Positions 23,125 to 32,379 are shown, counted from the stretch's first letter. The stretch: DNA of 64,000 nucleotides from CAZMGB01 sp964565775 (GCA_964565775.1 CAZMGB010000002.1:124001-188000), one strand, 5' to 3'. Made by a program: numbers and translations. The notes: a model not told the origin generated them from the letters alone.

Positions 23125-23952
23125 TCAGCCCAGACCCAATATTTTCACCCCGGAAGCTCCGAGAAAAGCCAGGGCCAGCCCTCGAATGCACTTCCCTGCC
23201 AGCACGGGGGCCATGAACCGCCCGAAGGGCATGCGCACGGCTCCCGCGGTAAGGCCTGCCAGCTCGAAGGCCGGATTGGGGATCGCAGCCAGTACGAACA
23301 GCGTCAACATACCATAGCGAGCCATCAACCAGCCGACGGCTCGTGCCGTCCCCTCCACAACCCTCCTCACCCAGGGCGGCCCGCCTACGTGACGTCCCCG
23401 TGCCATGTCGGCACCCACAGTACCCGCTGCGTAGGCCGTGACCTCGCCCAGGGCCATGCCTAAACCCCCCAGCAATCCTGCGAGCACCGGGTTGAGGGTA
23501 TCGCCGCCGTATATTATCAGCGCTTGGCCGGCCGCCGTGAGTCCCGGCACCGGCAAGAACACTGTGGCGGTGCTGGCCAGATTGGCCAGGAAGATACCGG
23601 CGTAGCCGAGGCCCTTGAGGCTCTCTTCGTTCAAATTCAGCCATAGGGGAAGGATGAACAGCGCCAGCGAGGGAATCAGGGCCAGGACAAGGATCAGTGT
23701 GGCCAGGATGAGCCGGCCGCGGCGGCTGGTGGGCAAGCGGCGACGGAGCCGCTCGTAGGCAGTGGTGATGATCGGGTGGGGAACGGGCTTGTCGGCTGGC
23801 GATAGCTTCATCTCTTGGGCCGGGTCCGAAGCGGCGTTCGGCGGGGACGCTGGTCCGGCCTCCTCATCGGAAAGCTCCTCCGGACCAGCGCCACCCACGT
23901 TCAGAGCCCCATCCTCTCGCCGCATGGACCGAAGTGCCGGCCCAGGAAGCAC
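23125..23952 (-). CDS. VTT-domain (DedA/TVP38-like) membrane protein
   Basis: The protein has up to 275 aa. After a disordered N-terminus of about 70 residues come a membrane helix (80-103) and a VTT/SNARE-associated core with LANLASTATVFLPVPGLTAAGQALIIYGG and a glycine-rich AGLLGGLGMALGEVTAYAAG stretch. Proteins of this class are linked to lipid scrambling or undecaprenyl-phosphate recycling; the substrate here is unknown. The start is uncertain: GTG at 23952 is given, but ATG at 23925 or 23811 is also possible, since none has a good ribosome-binding site. Confidence 0.78.
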   Translation of the reverse strand: MLPGPALRSMRREDGALNVGGAGPEELSDEEAGPASPPNAASDPAQEMKLSPADKPVPHPIITTAYERLRRRLPTSRRGRLILATLILVLALIPSLALFILPLWLNLNEESLKGLGYAGIFLANLASTATVFLPVPGLTAAGQALIIYGGDTLNPVLAGLLGGLGMALGEVTAYAAGTVGADMARGRHVGGPPWVRRVVEGTARAVGWLMARYGMLTLFVLAAIPNPAFELAGLTAGAVRMPFGRFMAPVLAGKCIRGLALAFLGASGVKILGLG

Positions 23953-23985
23953 GTGACTTTCATTGAAAGGCCCACCCCGCCCCCG

Positions 23986-24891
23986 TCAGCGCTGGCCACC
24001 AGCGGGCTCGACGTGGATTGTGACGACGGTGCCCGGCAGCCGGCGCGTGATCTCGTCCTCGATGCGGTCGCAGGTGCCGTGCACCTCCTCCAGGCTCTTC
24101 GTCGCGTCCAGCGTCAGGTGCAGGTCTACATAGCGCTGACGGCCCGACCTCCGCGTCCTCAAGTCGTGGTAGTCGCCGATCTCGCTCTCATAGCCCATGA
24201 TGCACCGCTCGATGACCTCTATCTCCTCGGGTGGTAGCCGTACGTCCATGACCTCCACCACGCCGATGCGGACCACCTGGGCGGCGGTCCAGAGCAGGTA
24301 GCATGCCAGGAGGAGGGCGACGATAGGGTCGAACACGACCCGCCCAGTGAGGCCCACCAGGGCCAGGGCCACGATTACCGCTCCCGCTTGGGCGATGTTC
24401 GTCCAGAGGTGGCGAGAATCGGACCTCAGGGCGAGGGAGCCGGTGATGCTGGCGACTCGTGTCACGTAAAGGGCCACCCCAAGGTTCACCACCGCCGTCA
24501 CCGCCATGGCGGCGAGACCGGGCGCCACGACGATCTTGGCCTGGGCCTCGATGAGGCGGCGCACCGCCTGGATGACGATGAACACGCCGCCGCCCGCGAT
24601 CAGGACGGCCTGGGCGAAGGCCGCCAGGCTCTCCACCTTACCGTGCCCGTACGGATGCTCCGCGTCGGGCGGCCGCGCCGACACGCGCACGCTAAAGAAG
24701 GCGAAGCTGGAGGCGATAGCGTCCTCGGCGCTGTCGATGGCGTCGGAGAGCACGGCGATGCTGCCGGTGAGGATGCCCACTACCAGCTTGAGCACCAGCA
24801 GCGACGCGTTAGAGACGAACGAAAGGGCGGCCGCTCTCGAAGCCAGGTCCGAGAAGGGAAGGGACGGCAGCGACAGAGGTAGTCGGGCCAT
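23986..24891 (-). CDS. Cation diffusion facilitator (CDF) family transporter
   Basis: A 301-aa metal/proton antiporter. Six membrane helices are followed by a cytoplasmic ferredoxin-like domain from about residue 205. The metal-site motif in helix II is LSDAIDSAED, and the loop motif HPYGHGKVE follows. Helix V carries SDSRHLWTN, where D and H provide the second pair of ligands. The C-terminal domain has YHDLRTRRSGRQRYVDLHL. Zn, Fe or Mn export are all possible. It lies six bases after the end of the downstream-facing UPF0104-like gene and probably shares its transcript. Confidence 0.9.
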   Translation of the reverse strand: MARLPLSLPSLPFSDLASRAAALSFVSNASLLVLKLVVGILTGSIAVLSDAIDSAEDAIASSFAFFSVRVSARPPDAEHPYGHGKVESLAAFAQAVLIAGGGVFIVIQAVRRLIEAQAKIVVAPGLAAMAVTAVVNLGVALYVTRVASITGSLALRSDSRHLWTNIAQAGAVIVALALVGLTGRVVFDPIVALLLACYLLWTAAQVVRIGVVEVMDVRLPPEEIEVIERCIMGYESEIGDYHDLRTRRSGRQRYVDLHLTLDATKSLEEVHGTCDRIEDEITRRLPGTVVTIHVEPAGGQR

Positions 24892-24897
24892 CGCAAA

Positions 24898-25974
24898 TCA
24901 TAGGGGGCGTCGCCGGCCGGAGTCCGGCGCTAAAGAGTTCGGGTCGGCGGGCCAGGCCTGACCCTCGAGTTTGGTGGCATCGGCCCAGGAGGCAGGCGCC
25001 GCCTCCAGCTCCACCGCCGGCGCTGCGGCCAGGCGACGTGTCATCGGGATGAGCGCCGCCAGGCCCACGAAGACACCGAACCAGAGAGTCGCGATGCGGA
25101 TCAGGAGCGTCGCCACCGCAGCAGGCCCCTTCTCCATGTCGACGATGACCTGGAGCAGGCCCGTGACGCCGCCCTCCGTCACCCCCAGCCCACCCGGCGT
25201 CAGGAGCACGGCCCCGGCCACCGTGGCCACGGGCAGGATGAAGGCCGCCTGTACGAACAGCAGCCCCGTCGCGTCAAGCCCGAGCCCGATCAGCACCAGA
25301 TAGAAGGCCAGCACCTCCCCCATCCATGAGACGACGCTCAGCAGAGTCGTGAGGATAAGGCTGCGCGGTGCGAATAGCACATGAGTGCTCTCGTAGAACT
25401 CCTCCACGAGATGGGTGAAGCGAGACACCACGGGCAAACGGCCGGCGATCCTCAGGATCAGCCGCATCGTCGGACGGTGGCGGGCAAGGGCAAGCAGCAC
25501 CGCCGCGCCCACGCCCATCACCACGAAGAACTCCCAGGCCTGGCCGAATAGAATGAGGCCGGCCGTCGCCAGGATGAGCAGGGCGATGGCGTCGGTGAAG
25601 CGTTCGGCGATGAGGATGGGCGCCGACCGAGCGAAGGGCGTCCCATGCACCTCCCGCAGCAGGTAGCTCTTGAGCCATTCGCCCACCTTTCCGGGTGTCA
25701 CCACCATGGCCAGCCCCGAGAAGAACATCAGGAAGCTGTGCCACTTCGATAGGCCGCGCACGCCGATCTGGCCCAGATAGAAGTGCCACTTGACGAAGCG
25801 GAGGAGGTAGTTCGACAGAGTCAGAGCGAGGATGGCCGGGGCCAGCTCCCAGCGGAAGCGGCCTATGGCCTCGGCGACTGAGGAAAAGTCGCCGTAGGCC
25901 GTGAGGCCGATCAGGACGGCTACTCCCAGGAGGAGGGAGAGAATGAACTTGCCGCGCAGGTTCTTGAGGGTCAC
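24898..25974 (-). CDS. UPF0104/lysylphosphatidylglycerol synthase TM-region-like protein
   Basis: A 358-aa protein with about eight membrane helices, similar to the flippase-like transmembrane part of MprF/AglD. Family segments are LSNYLLRFVKWHFYLGQIGV, MVVTPGKVGEWLKSYLLR and LLTPGGLGVTEGGVTGLL. It lacks the soluble aminoacyl-transferase domain, so it is not a full MprF; lipid translocation or polyprenyl-linked sugar handling is the usual guess. The start is GTG 25974 behind GAGGAACCC. It is the downstream partner of the DUF362 gene. Confidence 0.85.
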   Translation of the reverse strand: MTLKNLRGKFILSLLLGVAVLIGLTAYGDFSSVAEAIGRFRWELAPAILALTLSNYLLRFVKWHFYLGQIGVRGLSKWHSFLMFFSGLAMVVTPGKVGEWLKSYLLREVHGTPFARSAPILIAERFTDAIALLILATAGLILFGQAWEFFVVMGVGAAVLLALARHRPTMRLILRIAGRLPVVSRFTHLVEEFYESTHVLFAPRSLILTTLLSVVSWMGEVLAFYLVLIGLGLDATGLLFVQAAFILPVATVAGAVLLTPGGLGVTEGGVTGLLQVIVDMEKGPAAVATLLIRIATLWFGVFVGLAALIPMTRRLAAAPAVELEAAPASWADATKLEGQAWPADPNSLAPDSGRRRPL

Positions 25975-26010
25975 GGCTGGGTTCCTCGCCGAAGACGCGG
26001 CCGGCCGACC

Positions 26011-27162
26011 TCAGTAGCTCTCGAAGAGCCTACCCCACTCGGTCTGGAGCGCCTGCTTCACCCGCTTGCGCCCCACGAAGGGGTACCAGTAGCCATCATG
26101 GTACAACCTGGAAGCGAAGTAGGCCCAGGGTACGATCGGCGTGCGAAGAAGCAGGCTCTCCAGGGGGTGAAGCATGCCCCAGTAGATCAGCTTCTCGCCC
26201 CAGCTCGCGAACGTGTCCTCGTCGCCGCGGAACCCGTAGTTGACCTCGCTGATGTCCTCGCCGACGACGTCGATGCTGGCCACGTCGCCGCAGCCCAGCC
26301 CCTTCTCGTGGGCGATGCGTATGTAGTCGATAGCGAGCGGGTCGAAGCCCATCATCTTGGCGGCCACGGCATCGATGGCCACCAGGTCGGCGCTGGCGAG
26401 GATGACGTTCTTGACCTCCGGCCGCATGGCGCGTGGCCCGGGCCCGTTGCCGGCGATGGTGCCGTCCATGACGGCGAAGATGCCCGGATGGATCTCCTTC
26501 TGAATGGTGAGCAGGTCGACGAGCGTCTCGTGGATGCGGGAGTGAGTCCAGTGGCGCTTGAGGTGGAGGAGCCCTCCGAAGGCGTTCTTCATCGCTCCCG
26601 TCGTCGTCGTAAAGACGTGAGTCTTGACAGTGGGAAGCTGGATAACGTTCTTGCCGATCAGTTCCTCAGGAATCTCAATGCCGTCTTTGAAGATCTCTTC
26701 CAGCACCAGCATCTCGCCCTTAGGGGCGTAGCGCACCCACGGCACGCCCTTGTCGGTCAGGTGCACGCTTCTGACGCCGTACTTGTCCTGGACGACCTTG
26801 TGCTTGTTGTTGACCTCGCCCACGTGCGAGTTGACGACGACCGTGCTGTTGTGAGCCGCCACCAGGTCGGGGTAGCCGTCGTCGAGGAGGGCCTTGATCA
26901 CCCCCTCGAGCTGCCAGGGCGTAGTGGAGCAGGCCGGGTAGTACTTGTGCCAGGAGATGTTGACCTTCAGAGCCGTGGGGGCGTCCTTGACGAGGTGCTG
27001 GCCGTAGTCCGCCATGCGCATCAGCCGGCCCACGTCCTCCACCACCGTCGCTGGCGTCGTGTAGAGGACGGCGACGCGCGACTTGCCCTCGGCGGCCCGC
27101 GGCTCGACAGGGGGGGCAGGCTCCGTAGACGGTCGTTTCGCCTTCTCCGCCTCGGTGGTCAC
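26011..27162 (-). CDS. DUF362-domain protein
   Basis: A 383-aa protein of the DUF362 class. Typical stretches are LKVNISWHKYYPACSTTPWQLEGVI, QLPTVKTHVFTTTTGAMKNAFGG and a later LASADLVAIDAVAAKMMGF. The family is often annotated as iron-sulfur related, but no CxxCxxC cluster is present here. The start is GTG 27162, whose bases overlap the stop of the transketolase gene (GTGA), so translation is coupled. Such coupling to transketolase halves suggests a metabolic partner, possibly in sugar or cofactor synthesis; this is inference. Confidence 0.8.
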   Translation of the reverse strand: MTTEAEKAKRPSTEPAPPVEPRAAEGKSRVAVLYTTPATVVEDVGRLMRMADYGQHLVKDAPTALKVNISWHKYYPACSTTPWQLEGVIKALLDDGYPDLVAAHNSTVVVNSHVGEVNNKHKVVQDKYGVRSVHLTDKGVPWVRYAPKGEMLVLEEIFKDGIEIPEELIGKNVIQLPTVKTHVFTTTTGAMKNAFGGLLHLKRHWTHSRIHETLVDLLTIQKEIHPGIFAVMDGTIAGNGPGPRAMRPEVKNVILASADLVAIDAVAAKMMGFDPLAIDYIRIAHEKGLGCGDVASIDVVGEDISEVNYGFRGDEDTFASWGEKLIYWGMLHPLESLLLRTPIVPWAYFASRLYHDGYWYPFVGRKRVKQALQTEWGRLFESY

Positions 27163-28121
27163 GGCTTCTTTCCTCTCCGGACCAGGAGCTTGCGCACCTC
27201 CTGGGCTATGGCGTCGGCGGTGAGGCCGTACTTCTCCAGGAGCTCGTCCCAGCGGCCCGATTCGGCATAGCGGTCCTGCACACCGACGAAAGCCATCGGC
27301 GTTGGGCAGGCGCCCGCCAGCACGTGCGCCACCATGCTGCCGAGGCCGCAATGTACCAGGTGCTCCTCGGCAGTGACGATGGCGCCGGTCTCCTGGGCGG
27401 CGGCGATGATCGCTTCTCGGTCCAGGGGGCGCAAGGTGGCCATGTTCAGAACGCGGCAGTCGATACCGTCCTTCTCCAGCAGGGCAGCGGCGTCGAGGGC
27501 AGCCTTCACCATGATCCCCATAGCGATGACGGTAACGTCCTTGCCGGGCCGAAGCAGGTGCGCCCTGCCCGGGCGGAAGCGGTAGCTCTCATCGTAGATG
27601 ACGGGAATCTTGGGGCGGCCGCAGCGAACGTAGAACGGCCCTTCGTTGCGGGCCGCCGCCTCCACCGCCTGCGCCGCCTCGACGACGTCTGCGGGGACTA
27701 TGACGCTGAAGCCGGGCAGTGAGCTCATGAGGGCCAGGTCCTCGATCGAGTGGGCGGAGATGCCGTCCTCGCCGACGCTGATGCCGGCGTGGCTGGCGAC
27801 GAGCTTGACGTTCAGGTGGGGCTGCGCCACGCTCAGCCGGATCTGGTCGAAGCAGCGACCGGGCATGAAGACGGCAAAGGTGCTGGCGAAGGCGATCTTC
27901 CCGGCCGCCGCAAGCCCTGCCGCCACCCCGATCATGTTCTGCTCCGCTATTCCTACCGTGAAGAAGCGATCCGGGCGCGCCTTGCCGAAGACGCGGGCCG
28001 TAGTGGAGCTGCCCAGGTCGGCGTCAACCACGACGACGTCCAGTCCCTCGCCCGCCAGGCGGACGAGGGTCGGGCCCAACGCCTCTCGCGTTGCCGCTGG
28101 CGCCTGTGACACCGTCGTCAA
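27159..28121 (-). CDS. Transketolase, C-terminal subunit
   Basis: A 320-aa half of a split transketolase, comprising the pyrimidine-binding and C-terminal domains. The motif GIAEQNMIGVAAGLA carries the Glu that activates thiamine diphosphate, and ASHAGISVGEDGISAHSIEDLALM follows. Starting at TTG 28121 uses the site GGGAGAGATGAAGCC; GTG 28112 is an alternative. The gene lies 35 bases after the N-terminal subunit gene. The two subunits should form a heterotetramer catalysing two-carbon transfer in the pentose phosphate pathway, or a dedicated relative of it. Confidence 0.9.
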   Translation of the reverse strand: MTTVSQAPAATREALGPTLVRLAGEGLDVVVVDADLGSSTTARVFGKARPDRFFTVGIAEQNMIGVAAGLAAAGKIAFASTFAVFMPGRCFDQIRLSVAQPHLNVKLVASHAGISVGEDGISAHSIEDLALMSSLPGFSVIVPADVVEAAQAVEAAARNEGPFYVRCGRPKIPVIYDESYRFRPGRAHLLRPGKDVTVIAMGIMVKAALDAAALLEKDGIDCRVLNMATLRPLDREAIIAAAQETGAIVTAEEHLVHCGLGSMVAHVLAGACPTPMAFVGVQDRYAESGRWDELLEKYGLTADAIAQEVRKLLVRRGKKP

Positions 28122-28156
28122 GGCTTCATCTCTCCCACACGCGCTACCTCTACATT

Positions 28157-29026
28157 CTACGCCAGTTCGGCCAGCGCCCGCTCGGTCTCCTCGGCGGTCG
28201 GTGCCCGACCGTGAAACGCCGGGTTGTTCTCCATGAAGCTCACGCCCTTGCCCTTGACGGTACGGGCGATGATCGCTGTCGGCTTGCCCTTGACCTCCGC
28301 CGCCCGCTCCAGGGCGTCGATGACCTGCGCCAGGTCGTGTCCATCGACATCCAAGACGTGCCAGCCGAAGGACTCCCACTTTTCGCGCAGCGGCTTCGTA
28401 CGCATGATATCGACGACGAAGCCGTCGTTCTGGAGACCGTTGCGGTCGACGATGGCGACGAGATTGTCGAGGGAGTGGTGGGCGGCCGTCATGGCGGCCT
28501 CCCAGTTCTGCCCCTCGTTCAGCTCGCCGTCTCCCAGCAGGCAGTAGACGCGGTAGCCGCGGCCGTCGAGCCGCGCCGCCAGGGCCTGGCCTATGGAGTA
28601 GGAAAGCCCCTGGCCCAATGACCCCGCCGACATCTCCACGCCCGGCGGCGAATCGACGTACGTGTGGCCGTGCAGGCGGCTGCCGATCTTTCGCAGGGTC
28701 TCCAGCTCTTCGACGCCTAGATAGCCCTGCTCCGCGAGAACGGCGTAGAGAAGAGGCGCTGCATGGCCCTTGCTCAGGATGAATCGGTCGCGGTCGGGCC
28801 AGTGGGGCTTGCTCGGATCATGGCGCAGAACCCGGAAGTAGAGCGCACAGAGGACCTCGACGGGGGAAAGAGAGCCACCGGGATGCCCGCTCCCGGCGGC
28901 AGCGATCATCTTGATTATGTGGCGTCGTATGCGCTTGGCCGCCGCCTCTATCTCTTCCAGAGAGCCGGTGCTCACCAATAGGCAGACATCCCCCTCACGT
29001 GGTTGAGTTGGTTCGAATTTGGCCAT
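28157..29026 (-). CDS. Transketolase, N-terminal (ThDP-binding) subunit
   Basis: A 289-aa half carrying the diphosphate-binding domain: GSGHPGGSLSPVEVL near residue 45, SKGHAAPLLYAVLAEQG, and the ThDP motif GDGELNEGQNWEAAMTAAHHSLDNLVAIVDRN. The start is ATG 29026; GTG 28975 is a shorter alternative. It is first of the operon with the C-terminal half, the DUF362 gene and the UPF0104-like gene. Confidence 0.9.
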   Translation of the reverse strand: MAKFEPTQPREGDVCLLVSTGSLEEIEAAAKRIRRHIIKMIAAAGSGHPGGSLSPVEVLCALYFRVLRHDPSKPHWPDRDRFILSKGHAAPLLYAVLAEQGYLGVEELETLRKIGSRLHGHTYVDSPPGVEMSAGSLGQGLSYSIGQALAARLDGRGYRVYCLLGDGELNEGQNWEAAMTAAHHSLDNLVAIVDRNGLQNDGFVVDIMRTKPLREKWESFGWHVLDVDGHDLAQVIDALERAAEVKGKPTAIIARTVKGKGVSFMENNPAFHGRAPTAEETERALAELA

Positions 29027-29082
29027 GGCCCGAGGCCAGCCGTGCGGCTCGCCGAATCCCGCGTCGGCCTCCAAGTGCTGCC

Positions 29083-29111
29083 ATTATAGGTCAGGCCCCA
29101 ACCTCTGTCCA
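29083..29111 (-). promoter_or_regulatory. Promoter of the transketolase operon
   Basis: On the minus strand TGGACA (29111-29106) is followed after 17 bases by perfect TATAAT (29088-29083), about 55 bases before the start. Confidence 0.6.
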
Positions 29112-29202
29112 TCAGCGCAATGCGGCCTCTTCGCCGTCATTTCCTCAGCACGGGGCTTCGCTTTTTCCTGGATCTGCCGATTCTTGAAGTGATGGAGATG
29201 TC

Positions 29203-29391
29203 ATGACTGAGAAGAACATGGTGATCGACCAACTGGCTCCGGAAGGCGACGACGGGGAGTGGCTGCACCTGCTGCTCGCCCCGGTGCACGAGAGGATTCG
29301 CGGCCAGCCTTCGGCGCTGGCAGTGATGAAAGTACGCCAGCGTGTCTGGCGAGAGATAACCAGGAAGGCCACGCAGCCGGTCGCTGCCTGA
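29203..29391 (+). CDS. Small hypothetical protein, 62 aa
   Basis: ATG at 29203 with GGAGATG upstream. A soluble, mixed-charge small protein without cysteines; its central part is predicted helical (HERIRGQPSALAVMKVRQRVW). It is convergent with queD. No family was recognised. It may be real because of the clear ribosome-binding site and isolated position. Confidence 0.45.
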   Translation: MTEKNMVIDQLAPEGDDGEWLHLLLAPVHERIRGQPSALAVMKVRQRVWREITRKATQPVAA

Positions 29392-29405
29392 GGTCTCTTT
29401 TCGTG

Positions 29406-29894
29406 CTAACGGAGCGCCAGGTCACGGCGGAACCATCCCGCCTGGCCTGGCGCCTCTTCGATCCCGACGGTGATGGCGGCGAGACCGACAGCGCCCGCCG
29501 CTGCCAGCTCCTTCTCCAGGCGGCCGCAGAACCACTCCGCTAGCCGCTCCGCCGTCGAGTTGTCGATAGGAAGAGCGACGACATCTGACTTGGGAATCAC
29601 CCACCCCCGCTCCTTAAACCGCACCTTCCAGTTGGCCATCGCCTCGTCGATCTCGAGCGCGCGGCTGTCGCGCGGGAGGATGAACTTGTGGTCCAGCTCC
29701 TCGCAGATGGCGCCCGCGATCTTCTTCAGCTCCACGAAGTCAAAGACCCAGGCGTCGTCCGTAAGCTCGCCCTCCAGCTCCAGCAGCACGTCGTAGTTGT
29801 GGCCGTGCAGCGGCTCGCAGCCCTCGGCGGAGGTGGTGAAGTGAGCGGCGCTGAATCGCAACGTGTTTCTCTCGACGGTGATCCTTCTGGTCAT
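29406..29894 (-). CDS. queD: 6-pyruvoyl-tetrahydropterin synthase / QueD family
   Basis: A 162-aa T-fold enzyme. Zinc-binding histidines are visible in FSAAHF (near residue 18) and LHGHNY (near 31), with a Cys preceding the latter (GCEPLHGHNY) and an Asp-His pair at LDHKFI. The C-terminal Glu is in VGIEEAP. QueD makes 6-carboxy-tetrahydropterin for queuosine and 7-deazaguanine synthesis; PTPS or folate-branch functions are alternatives. No queC, queE or queF lies nearby, so the pathway assignment is by family only. Confidence 0.85.
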   Translation of the reverse strand: MTRRITVERNTLRFSAAHFTTSAEGCEPLHGHNYDVLLELEGELTDDAWVFDFVELKKIAGAICEELDHKFILPRDSRALEIDEAMANWKVRFKERGWVIPKSDVVALPIDNSTAERLAEWFCGRLEKELAAAGAVGLAAITVGIEEAPGQAGWFRRDLALR

Positions 29895-29929
29895 GACGGC
29901 AGAACCTTTCGCTTCGCTCCTGAAGACGA

Positions 29930-31189
29930 TTATGTAGACCCAGCGGGGCCATCGTGCGCGGCGGCGCGGCGCTCGGACGGGGCAATCGCCCGCCGTTCAT
30001 TCGTGACAGCGAGGCGCCAGATGGCAACACCCAGCGCTACGCTGAGCGCGGCGAAGCCGGCCAGCGTCAGGAAGACCGACCCCGTGCCGAAGCGCTGCGC
30101 GAAGAAGCCGGAGAATGTGGCCGCCGACGACCCCAACGCGAATGAAGCAAAGAACGAGATGCCGTAGCTGCGCCCCAGCGCCTGCTCCGGCGAGTAGTCC
30201 GCGATCAGCCCGTTGTAGAGAGGCTGTGCGCTGAAGTTGAAGAAGATGAAGACCCCGGATAGGGCCACCAGGGCCAGGCCGCCGCTCACCCCCATCAGCA
30301 AGAGCGCAGGTACGAGGGTCAGGGCTATCGGCGGCAGCAGGCGCTCGAGGGCGTACCGTTGAGAGAGGCTGCCGCCCACATACTGGCCGACGGAGCCCAT
30401 CAGCAGCGCCACGGTCGTCAGATAGCCCGACAGCGTCTCTTGATCGATCCCGAGGAAGCTCACGTGCACCTGCTCCTCGATGTGCGTCGGCAGGAATGTG
30501 ATGCTCCCCCTGTAGATGAAGCCGTTGAGAAGGTAGGCGACGTAGACCAGGAGCAGGGGAAGGAGCGCCACCACACGAGGACGCGGATCTGGCGCCGCCC
30601 GCGCTGCTGTGGGCGCCGGCGTCGCAGCCACGGGCGTCGGTAGGCGGATGAGGCGCAGCACGACTGCCAGAATCAGCGCCAGGGCGGCCAGGAAGAAGTA
30701 GGCGGAGCGCCAACCGAAGGCGGCTGAGAAGCCCACAGCGATCGCCGGCGCCAGCGCGACGCCGATGTTCCCGGCGACGCCGTGGTAGCCGAGGGCGATT
30801 CCCCTCTGAGTCGCGCCCTGCGCGATGAGGGAGAGGCCCGCCGGGTGGTAGAGGCCGATCGCGAGGCCAAGCAGCGCCAGAAACACACCGAGGAGCACCG
30901 CGTTGGGTGAGAGGCCCACCAGCACCGCCCCGCCCGCCGCGCCCAGGAAACAGAAGTAGAGGACGCGCTGCGTGCCGAGACGGTCGACAAGCGCCCCGCC
31001 GGGGAGAGCACTGGCACCGAAGGCGAAGGCGGCAACCTGCGCGATGATACCCAGCGCGAACTTGCCCAGGTCGAAGTCATCCCCGATGCGCAGCAGAAGG
31101 GCGGCATAGGTGAGCTCGAGGGCGTGGACGAGGGCGTGGGCCAGGGAGACGTAGAGGACCAACCGGCCCTGGCTCGAAAGGTTTCTCAC
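29930..31189 (-). CDS. Major facilitator superfamily transporter
   Basis: A 419-aa protein with 12 predicted helices and a loop 2-3 motif GGALVDRLGTQRVLYF characteristic of MFS carriers. The N-terminal helix contains histidines (HALVHALELTYAALL). Pro/Ala-rich residues separate the two six-helix halves. The start is a GTG at 31189. The substrate is unknown; drug or small-metabolite export is the usual guess. It ends 35 bases before queD on the same strand. Confidence 0.83.
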   Translation of the reverse strand: MRNLSSQGRLVLYVSLAHALVHALELTYAALLLRIGDDFDLGKFALGIIAQVAAFAFGASALPGGALVDRLGTQRVLYFCFLGAAGGAVLVGLSPNAVLLGVFLALLGLAIGLYHPAGLSLIAQGATQRGIALGYHGVAGNIGVALAPAIAVGFSAAFGWRSAYFFLAALALILAVVLRLIRLPTPVAATPAPTAARAAPDPRPRVVALLPLLLVYVAYLLNGFIYRGSITFLPTHIEEQVHVSFLGIDQETLSGYLTTVALLMGSVGQYVGGSLSQRYALERLLPPIALTLVPALLLMGVSGGLALVALSGVFIFFNFSAQPLYNGLIADYSPEQALGRSYGISFFASFALGSSAATFSGFFAQRFGTGSVFLTLAGFAALSVALGVAIWRLAVTNERRAIAPSERRAAAHDGPAGST

Positions 31190-31282
31190 GGCTGTGTCTT
31201 GATTCGGCCTCGGCCTCAGACGCGCCTTTCGGCGGGCACGTTGGCCCTAGTATCGCATGCGGTAGGTGAAAGCGCACGCCGC

Positions 31283-31415
31283 CGGAATCACCGTGACCGG
31301 CTCGTCATTGGTGGGGGATGCCATACCCCCGCCTGAAGGCTTCGGCGTGAGCTCAGCCGAACGGCGGGGGCATAGATTCGTCTTCTCATGCCCCAGCGTT
31401 CACGCTGGGGTCGCG
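31283..31415 (+). mobile_element. Possible IS200/IS605-type 3'-end remnant with two hairpins
   Basis: The interval 31190-31533 holds no intact gene. A bulged hairpin (CCCCCGCC 31326-31333 and TTCGGC 31341-31346 pairing with GCCGAA 31356-31361 and GGCGGGGG 31363-31370) is followed by CCCCAGCG-TTCA-CGCTGGGG at 31391-31410. The wording GGCTTCGGCGTGAGCTCAGC resembles ends of tnpB-type elements (guide-RNA scaffold side) as I remember them, but no transposase reading frame remains. This is a guess by resemblance. Confidence 0.3.
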
Positions 31416-31533
31416 CCGCAATCTGACGCTCCAAGGCCCACCAACAACGCACCAATCACGAATCACCGCCGCCCGCCGTGTGCGGCGCACGCCTACGAAC
31501 GTATTACTCGACCGCAGGCGCACGGACTTGGAC

Positions 31534-32379
31534 CTACCTGCGCGGCGCCGGCCGCCCACGGGCCAGAAGCTCCTCGATGCGTGGCAGCGCCGCCCGCGCC
31601 GCCTCCTTACCCCGTCGCAGGGCAAGGCGCACATGAAAGGGGGAGTTGGCGTTTAGCCGCGCCACGTCCGGGCGGATCGTGACCTCCGCCTCGCGCACGG
31701 GCGGCAGCGTGTTCACTATGGTGTGGAGGAAGAAGCTCGTCTGCGCCCGCAGCCCCGGCCTGCCGCTCCTCGACAGCAGGTCCAGCGCCCTCTCCAGACC
31801 CCGGGCCAGCGGCCGCAAGCCTGACGGCAGGAGCGTCGCGTCGCCGAGAACCACGGCGATAACCGCATCGGCGCCCATGTCGGAGACCACGCCCACCGGC
31901 GCCGCCTCCCAGAAGCCGCCGTCGACCAGGTAGCGTCCGCCCAACTCCACAGGCTTCGCCAGCAGGGGGATGGAGATGCTGGCCTGGACGGCGGGCAGAA
32001 CCTCACCCTCGCGCAGCACCACCGGCGATTTGGTGACCACGTCGGAGGCGACGACGGCGAGCGGTATCTTCAGCTCCTCGAAGCGCACGCCGTTCAGTAC
32101 GTCACAGAAACGCTGGGCCACCGCGTTTCCAGGCTCGATGCGCAGCCGGCGGCGGAAGAAGGTGAGGATATCACGGGCCTTGGTCCTGCGGGCCCCACGC
32201 TCCATAGCCTCCGCAGAGCGGCCCAGGGCGTACGACGCCCCGTAAAGGGCGCCGACGCTGCAGCCGGCGATGTAATCGATGGGGACGCCGGCCTCGTCGA
32301 GCACCTTCAGCACGCCGATGTGGGCGGCGCCCTTGGTGCCGCCGGCGCCCAGCGCCAGCCCGATCCGCAGCCTGGTCAT
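31534..32379 (-). CDS. Patatin-like phospholipase (RssA-type)
   Basis: A 281-aa serine hydrolase with the patatin Ser-Asp dyad. The oxyanion loop is GAGGTKG near residue 12, the nucleophile elbow is GCSVG near 41, and the catalytic Asp is in VDGGFWEAAP near 162. The family hydrolyses acyl groups from phospholipids or lysophospholipids in the cytoplasm or at the membrane. No signal peptide is seen. It is monocistronic, following the EamA gene by 115 bases. Confidence 0.9.
   Translation of the reverse strand: MTRLRIGLALGAGGTKGAAHIGVLKVLDEAGVPIDYIAGCSVGALYGASYALGRSAEAMERGARRTKARDILTFFRRRLRIEPGNAVAQRFCDVLNGVRFEELKIPLAVVASDVVTKSPVVLREGEVLPAVQASISIPLLAKPVELGGRYLVDGGFWEAAPVGVVSDMGADAVIAVVLGDATLLPSGLRPLARGLERALDLLSRSGRPGLRAQTSFFLHTIVNTLPPVREAEVTIRPDVARLNANSPFHVRLALRRGKEAARAALPRIEELLARGRPAPRR

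Noticed and set aside
29001..29030. GGTTCGAATTT resembling a tRNA T-arm
   Set aside because: No acceptor, D or anticodon stems can be formed around it, and it overlaps the transketolase start.
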